From CAZWRK01 sp964635875 (GTDB lineage: Bacteria > Pseudomonadota > Gammaproteobacteria > Burkholderiales > Aquaspirillaceae): a stretch of 42,350 bases of DNA. The stretch's first letter is position 1, and each line of letters starts with the position of its first letter. The notes beneath the pieces are model-generated. The model saw nothing but the letters and a program-made list of their open reading frames with translations. It did not search any database and was not told the origin of the DNA. This document shows, in pieces, positions 1-6,666 of the stretch. The stretch lies in NCBI GenBank assembly GCA_964635875.1, contig CAZWRK010000020.1, positions 1 through 42,350 on the forward strand, read 5' to 3'. Made by a program: the position numbers and the translations under genes.

Positions 1-2
1 CC

Positions 3-389
3 CTGTGCGCCGCCATCGAAAGCGAAATCGCCGACCTGGACGACGCCGACAAAGCTGAATTTTTGGCAGAAATGGGCCTAGAAGAGCCGGGCTTAAATCG
101 TTTGATCCGAACCGGTTATTCCTTGCTTGGTTTGCAAACTTACTTCACCGCCGGCGTCAAAGAAGTTCGCGCGTGGACCATCCATGTCGGCGATACCGCC
201 CCGCAAGCCGCCGGTGTGATTCATACCGACTTTGAACGCGGCTTCATCCGCGCCCAAACCATTTCTTACGATGACTTCATCACCTATGGTGGCGAAGCCA
301 AAGCGAAAGAAGCGGGCAAAATGCGCGCCGAAGGTAAGGAATACGTGGTGCAAGATGGCGACGTGTTGAATTTCTTGTTTAACGTTTGA
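3..389 (+). CDS. ychF: YchF/OLA1 GTPase-family ATPase, C-terminal part (5' end outside window)
   Basis: The gene is open from the left edge in the frame starting at base 3, so only about the last 128 residues are seen. They carry the conserved YchF C-terminus: GLNRLIRTGYSLLGLQTYFT, then the TGS-like stretch with EVRAWTI, DFERGFIRA and the terminal GDVLNFLFNV. YchF (OLA1 in eukaryotes) is a cytosolic P-loop protein of the Obg group that prefers ATP and associates with ribosomes. The nucleotide-binding half lies outside the window. A weak hairpin with a T-run follows the stop, so this is probably the last gene of its transcript. The identification is firm because the tail is highly conserved. 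Confidence 0.95.
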   Translation: MCAAIESEIADLDDADKAEFLAEMGLEEPGLNRLIRTGYSLLGLQTYFTAGVKEVRAWTIHVGDTAPQAAGVIHTDFERGFIRAQTISYDDFITYGGEAKAKEAGKMRAEGKEYVVQDGDVLNFLFNV

Positions 390-394
390 TTCTT

Positions 395-415
395 AAAAGC
401 CACTGGCTGCTTTTT
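395..415 (+). terminator. weak Rho-independent terminator after ychF
   Basis: AAAAGC (395-400) can pair with GCTTTT (409-414) around an 8-nt loop, and the 3' arm runs into a T-tract ending at 415. The stem is short and AT-rich, so it is only a plausible terminator. Confidence 0.4.
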
Positions 416-487
416 ATCTCGCTATAAACCGCGCAAAGTAAGAGCAGTTGGTGGTGAAAAATCAAAACAAGAGAAGAAAAACAGCAA

Positions 488-501
488 AAAAACATGTTTT
501 T
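488..501. promoter_or_regulatory. perfect 14-bp palindrome upstream of the small secreted protein gene
   Basis: AAAAACATGTTTTT reads identically on both strands, centred between 494 and 495, about 37 bp before the ATG at 538. It could be an operator or a structured part of the 5' leader. The surroundings are A/T-rich, so chance is possible. Confidence 0.3.
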
Positions 502-537
502 CTTGCGCCCATTTTTTAAAAAGCCAATGGATTTTTT

Positions 538-831
538 ATGACACGCACTCAATGGATTTTGTCGGCTCTGTTAATGACCGCTGCAACAGTGAGCTTTGCA
601 AAAGAAGTCGAAATCAAGCTTTTGAAGAAACCAGAATTGACCGAAGAAGGTATTCACTTGCAGACGAACAAAGGTCAGCATGCGCTCTATGCGGTGAACG
701 CTACAGCAAATATCTGGCAAGCCTTTGGCAAAGCTAAGAAAGGTCAATGTTTGCAGTTAACGACGACGGCTGATTTTGATTTTGATAATGCAGATAAAAT
801 CAAGAAAGTGTCTGTGGTACCTTGCCATTGA
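538..831 (+). CDS. small secreted protein of unknown function (97 aa)
   Basis: The protein begins with a clear Sec signal peptide: Arg near the start, a hydrophobic core (WILSALLMTAATVSFA), and likely cleavage after AFA-type residues near position 21. The mature part is about 75 residues and ends in a Cys (VVPCH), with a second Cys in KKGQCLQL, so one disulfide is possible in the periplasm. I recognise no domain. The gene stands alone, with a strong terminator right after it, so it is probably monocistronic. No good Shine-Dalgarno sequence is visible before ATG 538, but the signal peptide argues strongly for this start. Another frame from 552 overlaps it and has no coding features. Confidence 0.7.
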   Translation: MTRTQWILSALLMTAATVSFAKEVEIKLLKKPELTEEGIHLQTNKGQHALYAVNATANIWQAFGKAKKGQCLQLTTTADFDFDNADKIKKVSVVPCH

Positions 832-854
832 TTTTTAGATTTTTATGATTTCAG

Positions 855-884
855 AAAAAGCCCCGAGTTTCTCGGGGCTTTTTT
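855..884 (+). terminator. strong Rho-independent terminator
   Basis: The arms AGCCCCGAG (859-867) and CTCGGGGCT (871-879) form a perfect 9-bp GC-rich stem with a TTT loop, preceded by an A-run and followed by six to seven Ts. It can also act on the opposite strand because of the A-run. It ends the transcript of the secreted protein gene and insulates the IclR gene. Confidence 0.9.
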
Positions 885-930
885 GTGTGCATTGATACCG
901 CTGCTGTGACGTTCAATATCCCTTTCCTCC

Positions 931-968
931 TTGCCTCAATCGTGAATACGATTACACTAAACGTAATC
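931..968 (+). promoter_or_regulatory. promoter and inverted-repeat operator of the IclR-type gene
   Basis: A -35-like TTGCCT (931-936) and -10-like TACACT (953-958) lie 16 bp apart. The perfect inverted repeat GATTAC-N7-GTAATC occupies 950-968, over the -10 and probable start of transcription. IclR proteins often repress their own genes from such a position, so an autoregulatory operator is the natural reading. The placement also favours ATG 990 over ATG 969, since 969 would abut the operator and leave essentially no leader. Confidence 0.5.
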
Positions 969-989
969 ATGACTCACTTGATCGCAACT

Positions 990-1790
990 ATGGCCCACTC
1001 CGAATCTTCTAGCCGCCCTCGTCAGCAGGGCATTCAATCCATCGAAACCGGCGCACTTTTGCTGGCCGCACTCGCCGAAAGCACACGGGGTTTAGCGCTG
1101 GGCGAATTAGCTGCTGCAGCGGGGATGCCCTCGGCCAAAGCGCATCGCTATTTAGTTAGTTTTGTACGAATGGGCTTGGTCGAACAGCATCCGTTTAGCG
1201 GCCATTATGACTTGGGGCCGTTTGCGTTGCGCTTGGGCTTAACCGCGCTCGGGCGTATTGATCCTGTGCGGTTGGCGACGCCTGTGATTGAAAGTTTAGC
1301 CAGTCAGTTGGGCGTAACGGCCGCCCTCGCAATTTGGGGCGAAGCAGGGCCGACGATTGTGCGCTGGATTGATTCGCCGCGGCCGGTGGTTGTGAATTTG
1401 CGAACCGGCGGCATTATGCCTCTGACGCATTCGGCGACAGGCTTGGTCTTTAGTGCGTGGTTGCCGCGTGAGCAAACGCAATTGCGGATTCACGAAGAGC
1501 TTGAAGCTGCAAAAATCGCTCAAGCCCCCGGTCGGCCAAGCACCTATGAGGCTCTGGAGGCGCGTTTGGCAACAGTGCGGGCTGAAGGGGTGAGCCGGAT
1601 TGCAGGGGAATTGATGCTAGGTATTGATGCACTGGCCGCGCCGGTGTTCGATGCGCATGGAAAATTGGCGTTGGTGTTAACGCTGGTTGGCACCGCACAT
1701 GGTTTTGATGCTTCGAAGCAAGGGCGGGCGGCCTGCATTCTGAAGGATGCGGCGCGGGGTTTGTCGCAGCGTTGTGGCTACCCCGTTTGA
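990..1790 (+). CDS. IclR-family transcriptional regulator
   Basis: With the start at ATG 990 the product is 266 residues, the usual IclR length. The N-terminal winged helix is evident: QSIETGALLLAALAESTRGL, then LGELAAAAGMPSAKAHRYLV as the helix-turn-helix. The effector domain follows (LGLTALGRIDPVRLATPVIE, the conserved SATGLVFSAW, and the final LVGTAHGFDAS). Such proteins bind DNA as dimers or tetramers and respond to small carboxylic or aromatic metabolites. An in-frame ATG at 969 is also possible. The next gene is in the same direction but 240 bp away, so the regulator's targets, other than itself, cannot be read from the context. Confidence 0.9.
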   Translation: MAHSESSSRPRQQGIQSIETGALLLAALAESTRGLALGELAAAAGMPSAKAHRYLVSFVRMGLVEQHPFSGHYDLGPFALRLGLTALGRIDPVRLATPVIESLASQLGVTAALAIWGEAGPTIVRWIDSPRPVVVNLRTGGIMPLTHSATGLVFSAWLPREQTQLRIHEELEAAKIAQAPGRPSTYEALEARLATVRAEGVSRIAGELMLGIDALAAPVFDAHGKLALVLTLVGTAHGFDASKQGRAACILKDAARGLSQRCGYPV

Positions 1791-2033
1791 TGGAAATGTG
1801 TGAGTGACTGTTTACGGAGCAGTCGGGTCGGAGATGCACGGGTTTGGCTGTGTTATATAGTACAATTTCATATTTCGACCCTTGTTTTTTATTCTTATGG
1901 GCTTGTAGGTCAGATATTGTGAGGATTGGTGCGTTTTTTTAGCCTATCCTTAGGACTCTGACTGCATTGTGTGGTCTGTACTTTTAAAACGCATTGCCAT
2001 GATGGCTTATCGATTTTAAAAAGGAATATTCAT

Positions 2034-2990
2034 TTGAGACGATTATCGCCCTCCTGGGTTTTACCCGCCGTGCTGTTGACGTTGAGTGCCTGTGCAACCC
2101 TGCCCTCTGTCCTGCCGAGACAAGTGTCCGGTGAAATACAAACGCCCGAAGAATTAGTGTTACCAAAGCAAAGCAAGCTCGTGGTTGAACTGGTTGATGC
2201 GCGTCAGCCTGAGCGTGTGCTTGCACGTAAAGCATTCCGCCCCGAGACCAAGGGGTTAGTCATTCCGTTTGATTTATCGGTGAGCGCAAATACACCGTGG
2301 CCTGATCATGGTGTTCAAGTCCAAGCGCATGTTGAAGACAGCCGTGAGCGTGTGCGGTGGCAAACGGTTCAGCCCGCCGTGCTACGTGAAAGCGGATTAG
2401 ACCGTCCCTTGAATTTGGCGCCGGTGGCGGTGGCGGAGCTGTATAAAGAATGGCATTACCGTTGCGACAATGACTTTACGTTTGTGACGCGAGCCAATCA
2501 AAAAAACCAAACAATTGAGCTTCCCACCCTATCGCAACCACTGGCGCTCGAATCGGTCGCTGTTGGATCGGGTTTTGAATACCGAGCCGATGGCTTGAAA
2601 CTTCGTGGAAAAGGGCGTGAAGCCACTTTGCAATGGCAAGGAAAAACCCTGCAGTGCGAGGCCAGTCCCGCCGAATGGTCGAATGCGACTTGGGGGCGGT
2701 CGTTCCGTGCGATTGGACATGATCCCGAATGGGCGCTGACGATTAATCGTCAGACCGACGGTTTTACGCTGGACTTGGTGAGCAAGCGCAAGCGAGAACG
2801 CCTAGAAGCGGATGAATTTGAGCTGTCCAATACCGGTAAACAAGTGGCGATTTATGGCGCTGGTGTTGTCGTTGAGCTGGAGCAGCGTGCGTGTCGCGAT
2901 GCGCTAAGCGGTTTGCGCTTTGACACAGGCGTGACGGTGACACGTTCGGATGGTACGGTTTTAGAAGGTTGCGGCCGCAAAAGCCGTTAG
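2034..2990 (+). CDS. composite lipoprotein: YbaY-like, MliC-like and COG3650-like domains
   Basis: The start is probably TTG 2034: AAAGGA lies 8-9 nt upstream and translation then opens directly into a lipoprotein signal (RRLSPSW, hydrophobic core, lipobox LSAC with Cys at about residue 17). The upstream ATG-type starts would put an unlikely polar stretch in front. After the lipobox comes a YbaY-like beta domain (VSGEIQTPEELVLP through WQTVQPAVL, about 28-125). Then a MliC-like lysozyme-inhibitor domain (YRCDNDFTFVTR, SGFEYRADGLKLRGKG, TLQC, about 138-210). Last is a COG3650-like domain (AIGHDPEWALTI, CRDALSGLRF, VLEGCG). The mature protein (about 300 aa) is probably anchored to the outer membrane facing the periplasm. 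Lysozyme inhibition is an inference from family. An ArsC-type gene follows 29 bp later, so the two may be co-transcribed. Confidence 0.8.
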   Translation: MRRLSPSWVLPAVLLTLSACATLPSVLPRQVSGEIQTPEELVLPKQSKLVVELVDARQPERVLARKAFRPETKGLVIPFDLSVSANTPWPDHGVQVQAHVEDSRERVRWQTVQPAVLRESGLDRPLNLAPVAVAELYKEWHYRCDNDFTFVTRANQKNQTIELPTLSQPLALESVAVGSGFEYRADGLKLRGKGREATLQWQGKTLQCEASPAEWSNATWGRSFRAIGHDPEWALTINRQTDGFTLDLVSKRKRERLEADEFELSNTGKQVAIYGAGVVVELEQRACRDALSGLRFDTGVTVTRSDGTVLEGCGRKSR

Positions 2991-3019
2991 TGTATTTGGC
3001 TGATTAAAAAGGAGGGTGG

Positions 3020-3379
3020 ATGGATTCGGTGACGATTTATCACAATCCGCGTTGTTCAAAATCACGCGAAGCGTTGCGTTTGTTAGAGGAGGCGGGTTGC
3101 CAACCGAAAGTGGTGGATTATCTTAAAACCCCGCTTTCGTCTGCGACATTGGCTGAGTTGAGCCGCTTGCTCGGGGGCGATCCTCGACAATTGCTTCGTG
3201 AGCAAGAGCCAGAATATAGCGCGCTCTTTTTGGCGGATTTGACTTTGGATGAACGGCATTTGTTTGAGGCCATTCAGGCGCATCCGCGCCTTTTACAGCG
3301 CCCGATTGTGGTGATGGCAGGACGGGCCGTGATTGCACGGCCGCCGGAATTGGCGTTGACAATGCTGCCGGTGAATTAG
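3020..3379 (+). CDS. ArsC/YfgD-family arsenate reductase (glutaredoxin type)
   Basis: The 119-residue protein has the family's N-terminal active site, IYHNPRCSKSR with catalytic Cys12, then LLEEAGCQPKVVDYLKTP and LLQRPIVVMAGRAVIARPPE with the conserved Arg residues that hold the oxyanion. Enzymes of this class reduce arsenate to arsenite using glutathione and glutaredoxin. Several members outside ars operons (YfgD-like) have no proven arsenate role, and no arsR, arsB or acr3 gene is near, so the substrate is uncertain. A strong AAAAGGAGG sequence precedes ATG 3020. It is 29 bp downstream of the lipoprotein gene and ends at a terminator. Confidence 0.9.
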   Translation: MDSVTIYHNPRCSKSREALRLLEEAGCQPKVVDYLKTPLSSATLAELSRLLGGDPRQLLREQEPEYSALFLADLTLDERHLFEAIQAHPRLLQRPIVVMAGRAVIARPPELALTMLPVN

Positions 3380-3395
3380 CGACTGGCAATTCTGC

Positions 3396-3422
3396 GAAAC
3401 GGCGCATTGACGCCGTTTTTTT
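3396..3422 (+). terminator. Rho-independent terminator after the ArsC-family gene
   Basis: AACGGCG (3398-3404) pairs with CGCCGTT (3411-3417) around a 6-nt loop and is followed by a run of Ts to 3422. It separates the lipoprotein-arsC transcript from the iron-uptake operon. Confidence 0.9.
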
Positions 3423-3434
3423 ACGTCTTTAGAT

Positions 3435-3453
3435 GAGAATGACTTGCATTCTA
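3435..3453. promoter_or_regulatory. Fur box 1 upstream of ftrA
   Basis: The 19 bases starting GAGAATGAC and ending CATTCTA match the classical 19-bp Fur consensus at about 13 positions by hand alignment and contain the inverted repeat AGAATG-N5-CATTCT (3436-3452). The site overlaps the -35 region of the ftr promoter. Fur loaded with Fe(II) would block transcription here when iron is plentiful. Confidence 0.7.
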
Positions 3454-3471
3454 TGGGGATGTTGGTAGAAT
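3444..3471 (+). promoter_or_regulatory. sigma70-type promoter of ftrABCD
   Basis: A -35-like TTGCAT (3444-3449) and a -10-like TAGAAT (3466-3471) are separated by 16 bp, predicting transcription start near 3478. The -35 lies in Fur box 1 and the predicted start in the second palindrome. Confidence 0.55.
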
Positions 3472-3473
3472 TT

Positions 3474-3490
3474 TTGAGAATAAATCTCAA
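3474..3490. promoter_or_regulatory. second Fur-box-like palindrome upstream of ftrA
   Basis: TTGAGA-ATAAA-TCTCAA is a perfect 6-bp inverted repeat with a 5-bp spacer, close to the common TGAGAAT-type Fur half-site arrangement. It covers the predicted transcription start, 25 bp before the ftrA ATG. Two adjacent Fur dimers would give tight repression. Confidence 0.55.
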
Positions 3491-3515
3491 CTAGACATCT
3501 CCCGAGGATCGCCTC

Positions 3516-4055
3516 ATGAAAACTGCTTGGCTTGTTAGCGCCCTACTCGGCGCCACTCTTAGCGCCTCTGCCTTCGCCGCAGAATACCCTATTGGTAAGC
3601 CACAAATCGCCCACGGCATGGAAGTCGGCGCGGTCTATTTGCAGCCAGTGAAAATGGAACCCGAAGGCATGATGAAAAAAGCCGAAGAGTCCGATGTTCA
3701 CCTTGAAGCTGATATTCACGCAGTCAAAAACAACACGAACGGCTTTGCCGAAGGCGATTGGCTGCCGTATCTCAAGGTCGGCTTTGAGCTTGAAAAAGTC
3801 GGTTCGGGTAAGAAAATCAGCGGCGACCTGATGCCGATGGTGGCCAGCGACGGCCCGCATTATGGCGACAACGTGAAGCTGATGGGCGCAGGCAAATACA
3901 AACTCAAATTTATCATCATGCCGCCGTCTATGAACCCCCATGCGCATTTTGGCCGTCATATCGATCGTGAAACCGGCGTGGCCCCGTGGTTCAAGCCCTT
4001 CGAGTTGAACTATGAATTCACCTACGCGGGCACCGGTAAAAAAGGCGGCTACTAA
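3516..4055 (+). CDS. ftrA: FtrA/P19-type periplasmic ferrous-iron binding protein
   Basis: The 179-residue protein starts with a typical Sec signal peptide (KTAWLVSALLGATLSASAFA, cleavage before AEYPIG). The mature domain is the P19/FetP iron-transport fold with its metal-binding elements in order: the Glu in GMEVGAVYLQ, SDVHLEADIHA, the Met in DLMPMVASDGPHYGDN, and the His pair in NPHAHFGRHID. P19 proteins are periplasmic dimers binding copper and iron, and in Bordetella and Brucella FtrABCD they serve Fe(II) uptake at acidic pH. GAGGA lies 7 nt before ATG 3516. It is the first gene of a four-gene operon, with Fur-like sites just upstream. A hairpin after it may give it more transcript than the genes behind it. 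Confidence 0.93.
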   Translation: MKTAWLVSALLGATLSASAFAAEYPIGKPQIAHGMEVGAVYLQPVKMEPEGMMKKAEESDVHLEADIHAVKNNTNGFAEGDWLPYLKVGFELEKVGSGKKISGDLMPMVASDGPHYGDNVKLMGAGKYKLKFIIMPPSMNPHAHFGRHIDRETGVAPWFKPFELNYEFTYAGTGKKGGY

Positions 4056-4081
4056 GCCACGCTGTTGCTCTTTGTGATGTG

Positions 4082-4103
4082 CGCCCGCTCTGTGCGGGCG
4101 TTT
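4082..4103 (+). terminator. intra-operon hairpin (attenuator or RNA stabiliser) between ftrA and ftrB
   Basis: CGCCCGC (4082-4088) and GCGGGCG (4094-4100) form a 7-bp GC stem with a 5-nt loop followed by only three Ts. It is too weak in T-run for full termination. Partial termination or protection of the ftrA message would leave the abundant periplasmic protein in excess of the membrane parts. Confidence 0.5.
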
Positions 4104-4121
4104 CTGCTCGGATGTTCTCTC

Positions 4122-4451
4122 ATGAAAATTTTTTGGATCAGTCTGCTGTGCGCACTGGGCTTTTCATCTTATGCACAGGCTGCCGACCTCCCTACTTTTC
4201 GCCTCGAAATGCAAGACGGTCGCTATCAACCCGCTCGCCTTGAGGTGCCTGCTGGACAACGCATCAAAATCGAAATTTATAACGTCGGAAAAACACCGGC
4301 TGAGTTTGAAAGTATCCCGCTTCGCAAAGAAAAAGTCCTTGCACCGGGCGCGGCTTCGTTTGTGGTGATTGCGCCATTAACAGCGGGTGAATATCGGTTT
4401 TTTGACGACTTTCATCCGAATGCCCCCCAAGGCGTCATCGTCGCGCGCTAA
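4122..4451 (+). CDS. ftrB: FtrB, periplasmic cupredoxin-like protein of the ferrous-iron system
   Basis: The start at ATG 4122 places a signal peptide at the N-terminus (MKIFWISLLCALGFSSYAQA, cut before ADLPTF). An upstream in-frame ATG at 4065 would put a non-signal extension in front and would sit before the intergenic hairpin. The 109-residue precursor has a single cupredoxin fold: FRLEMQDGRYQPARLEVPAG, then IYNVGKTPAEFESIPLRKEK and GEYRFFDDFHPNAPQGVIVA, in which Glu and His residues replace the usual blue-copper ligand set. In FtrABCD this protein is thought to help oxidise Fe(II) for the permease. It lies between ftrA and ftrC, whose strong RBS overlaps the intergenic gap. Confidence 0.9.
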   Translation: MKIFWISLLCALGFSSYAQAADLPTFRLEMQDGRYQPARLEVPAGQRIKIEIYNVGKTPAEFESIPLRKEKVLAPGAASFVVIAPLTAGEYRFFDDFHPNAPQGVIVAR

Positions 4452-4471
4452 GCCAAAGGAGGACTCAGGTC

Positions 4472-5305
4472 ATGAATGGGCAGGTGCTATTTGTCGTATG
4501 GCGGGAAAGTATCGAGGCCTTGCTAGTGGTGGGCATTTTACAAGCATGGCTCGCGCGAACGCCTGAAAATCGGGCGGGCTTGCCGTGGCTCTGGGGTGGA
4601 ATCGGACTGGGTTTGGTGTGTGCTGGATTACTCGGAGCGGCCATGCTAGGCATCGGTTCGTTCTTGCAGGGCGATGCCCAAGAGTTGTTTCAAGTCGCAA
4701 TGCTCCTGACCGCCAGCGCACTGATTGTCCATATGGTGGTGTGGATGCGGCGAAATGGGCGCACGTTAAAACGCGACATGGAAGGTGAATTAGCGCAGCG
4801 TTCCCAAACCGGTCAATGGTTGGGCGTGATGCTGTTAGCTGCCCTTGCGATTGCCCGCGAAGGCGCAGAAACCGTGGTGTTTTTGTATGGTCTTGGCGTG
4901 AGCCAATCGGCGAGCGATTTAGGCGGCTTTATTTTGAGCACGCTGGTCGGTTTGGGTTTGGCCGGTATGAGTTTTTATCTGTTGCAGTGGGGCGGCAAGG
5001 TGTTTTCATGGCGGCGTTTTTTCCAAGTCACCGAAGTGCTGCTGCTGTTGCTCGGTGCAGGGCTGCTCACCACGGCCATCGACAAGCTGATTGGTTTGGA
5101 CTACATCCCGACCTTGATCGACCCGATTTGGAGCAGTGCGGCGCTTTTGGATGATGCGACACCTTGGGGCGGATTTATTGCCGCCTTTACCGGTTATCGT
5201 GCCCAACCGGCCTTAATCACCGTTTTGGTCTGGCTTGTGTATGCCGCCGCAACGCGCTATTGGCTACGCGTCCCGCGCACTCACATTGGGCATGCACGCG
5301 GATGA
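4472..5305 (+). CDS. ftrC: FtrC, FTR1-family high-affinity iron permease
   Basis: This is a 277-residue inner-membrane protein with about seven hydrophobic segments. Two RExxE motifs, the signature of FTR1 iron channels, are seen: RESIE at 11-15 in the first helix and REGAE at 129-133. A further DAQELFQ lies near 68-74. The conserved Glu residues bind iron during passage. AAAGGAGG lies 9 nt before ATG 4472. Its stop overlaps the ftrD start (ATGA at 5302-5305), indicating translational coupling. In family members from yeast the permease needs a ferroxidase. Here FtrA and FtrB take that place and FtrD is the likely electron acceptor. Confidence 0.95.
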   Translation: MNGQVLFVVWRESIEALLVVGILQAWLARTPENRAGLPWLWGGIGLGLVCAGLLGAAMLGIGSFLQGDAQELFQVAMLLTASALIVHMVVWMRRNGRTLKRDMEGELAQRSQTGQWLGVMLLAALAIAREGAETVVFLYGLGVSQSASDLGGFILSTLVGLGLAGMSFYLLQWGGKVFSWRRFFQVTEVLLLLLGAGLLTTAIDKLIGLDYIPTLIDPIWSSAALLDDATPWGGFIAAFTGYRAQPALITVLVWLVYAAATRYWLRVPRTHIGHARG

Positions 5306-6666
5306 GTCTCTCTTTAGCCCAAATTGGGCATTGGATGCGGGATCATGGGCATTGGATTCGGCGTTTACAGTGGGCCATTGTGCTGCTGTACGCCTTTCTG
5401 GTGTTGGTGCCGGTTTTCCTGCCGCTTCCCGATGAACACGCGCGCATCTTGAATCACCTGACCTTGTTCGCCCAATTTGTGTTTTGGGGGATTTGGTGGC
5501 CGTTCGTGCTGGTGAGCATGGTGTTAATGGGGCGGGTCTGGTGTGGCGTACTGTGTCCCGAAGGCGCATTGACCGAATGGGCCAGTCGCTCTGGTCAAAA
5601 TCGCAGTGTGCCGCGTTGGATGCGTTGGCAGGGTTGGCCGTTTGTCGCCTTTGCCTTGACCACGATTTATGGCCAATTGGTCAGCGTGTATCAATACCCC
5701 AAAGCGGTGCTGCTGGTGCTCGGTGGCTCGACTGTGGCGGCGATTGCGGTGGGCTATCTGTATGGCCGAGAAAAACGGGTGTGGTGTAAATACCTGTGTC
5801 CGGTCAACGGCGTTTTCAGCGTGCTGGCGCGCCTTGCCCCGCTGCATATGAAAGTCGATCGCGCGCGCTGGGAAGCCTCCGACGCCCGAAAAGTGATTCC
5901 GATCAATTGCGCTCCGCTGGTCGCGCTGCGCCATATGGAAGGCGCAGAAGATTGTCATGTCTGTGGCCGCTGCAGCGAGTATCGCGACGCGATCACCCTC
6001 AGCGCCCGTGCACCCAATCATGAAATTGTTGAACTCGCCGCTCATCGTGCCACTGGTTGGCAAACGTTGTTAATCATCGGCGGCTTGTTGGGAATTGCGA
6101 TGGGTGCATTCCATTGGAGCGCGAGTCCGTGGTTTGTCGCGCTCAAGCAGTGGGGCGCGGAATATCTTGTCGAGCGGGAGATTTTTTGGCCGCTGGATGC
6201 CACCGCACCGTGGTGGCTGCTCACGAATTATCCGTCGCAAAACGATAGTTTTAGCTGGCTCGATGGCGGTGCAATTGTGGCCTATATCATGGCGACGGCG
6301 CTGGTCTTGGGCGGCGGTATTAGTTTGGCGCTGGCGCTGGCGAGTCGGATATTAGGGCCGTGGCAAAAGCAGCGGTTTTACCATTTAGCACAGGCCCTCA
6401 CCCCGATTGCTGGCTGTGGCGTGTTTCTCGGATTGTCGGCGCTGACCATCTCGCTGCTGCGTGCGGAACATGTCGCCGTCGATTGGGTGTCGTCGTGGCG
6501 CGTCGCTTTTCTTGTCGCCGCCAATGCGTGGAGCGCCGTGTTGGCCGCGCGCATCATCGCCCGTTATCACCCCCACTTTTTACGCCGATTATCGGCCAAC
6601 GCCAGCTATGCGCTGGCATTGGCCATGATCGACGCCGCGTGGTGGCTGATGTTTTGGGGCTGGTAA
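5302..6666 (+). CDS. ftrD: FtrD, membrane-bound polyferredoxin (NapH/CcoG-like) of the ferrous-iron system
   Basis: With the start at the ATGA overlap (5302) the product is 454 residues. Hydrophobic helices flank two CxxxCP motifs, CGVLCP (Cys81, 85) and CKYLCP (Cys162, 166), and a cytoplasmic cluster segment has Cys203 and CHVCGRC (218, 221, 224). That makes a NapH-like array for iron-sulfur clusters, although the usual full CxxCxxCxxxCP ferredoxin repeat is incomplete here. The C-terminal half (about 240-454) has further membrane segments. In Bordetella FtrD is proposed to carry electrons released when Fe(II) is oxidised during import. A longer frame from 5164 overlaps ftrC and is not supported. 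The stop is immediately adjacent to the stop of polA on the other strand. Confidence 0.92.
   Translation: MSLSLAQIGHWMRDHGHWIRRLQWAIVLLYAFLVLVPVFLPLPDEHARILNHLTLFAQFVFWGIWWPFVLVSMVLMGRVWCGVLCPEGALTEWASRSGQNRSVPRWMRWQGWPFVAFALTTIYGQLVSVYQYPKAVLLVLGGSTVAAIAVGYLYGREKRVWCKYLCPVNGVFSVLARLAPLHMKVDRARWEASDARKVIPINCAPLVALRHMEGAEDCHVCGRCSEYRDAITLSARAPNHEIVELAAHRATGWQTLLIIGGLLGIAMGAFHWSASPWFVALKQWGAEYLVEREIFWPLDATAPWWLLTNYPSQNDSFSWLDGGAIVAYIMATALVLGGGISLALALASRILGPWQKQRFYHLAQALTPIAGCGVFLGLSALTISLLRAEHVAVDWVSSWRVAFLVAANAWSAVLAARIIARYHPHFLRRLSANASYALALAMIDAAWWLMFWGW

Noticed and set aside
1450..1839. 129-residue open frame on the minus strand over the IclR gene
   Set aside because: It is antisense to a clear regulator gene, has no recognisable motif and looks like a by-product of codon use in that gene.
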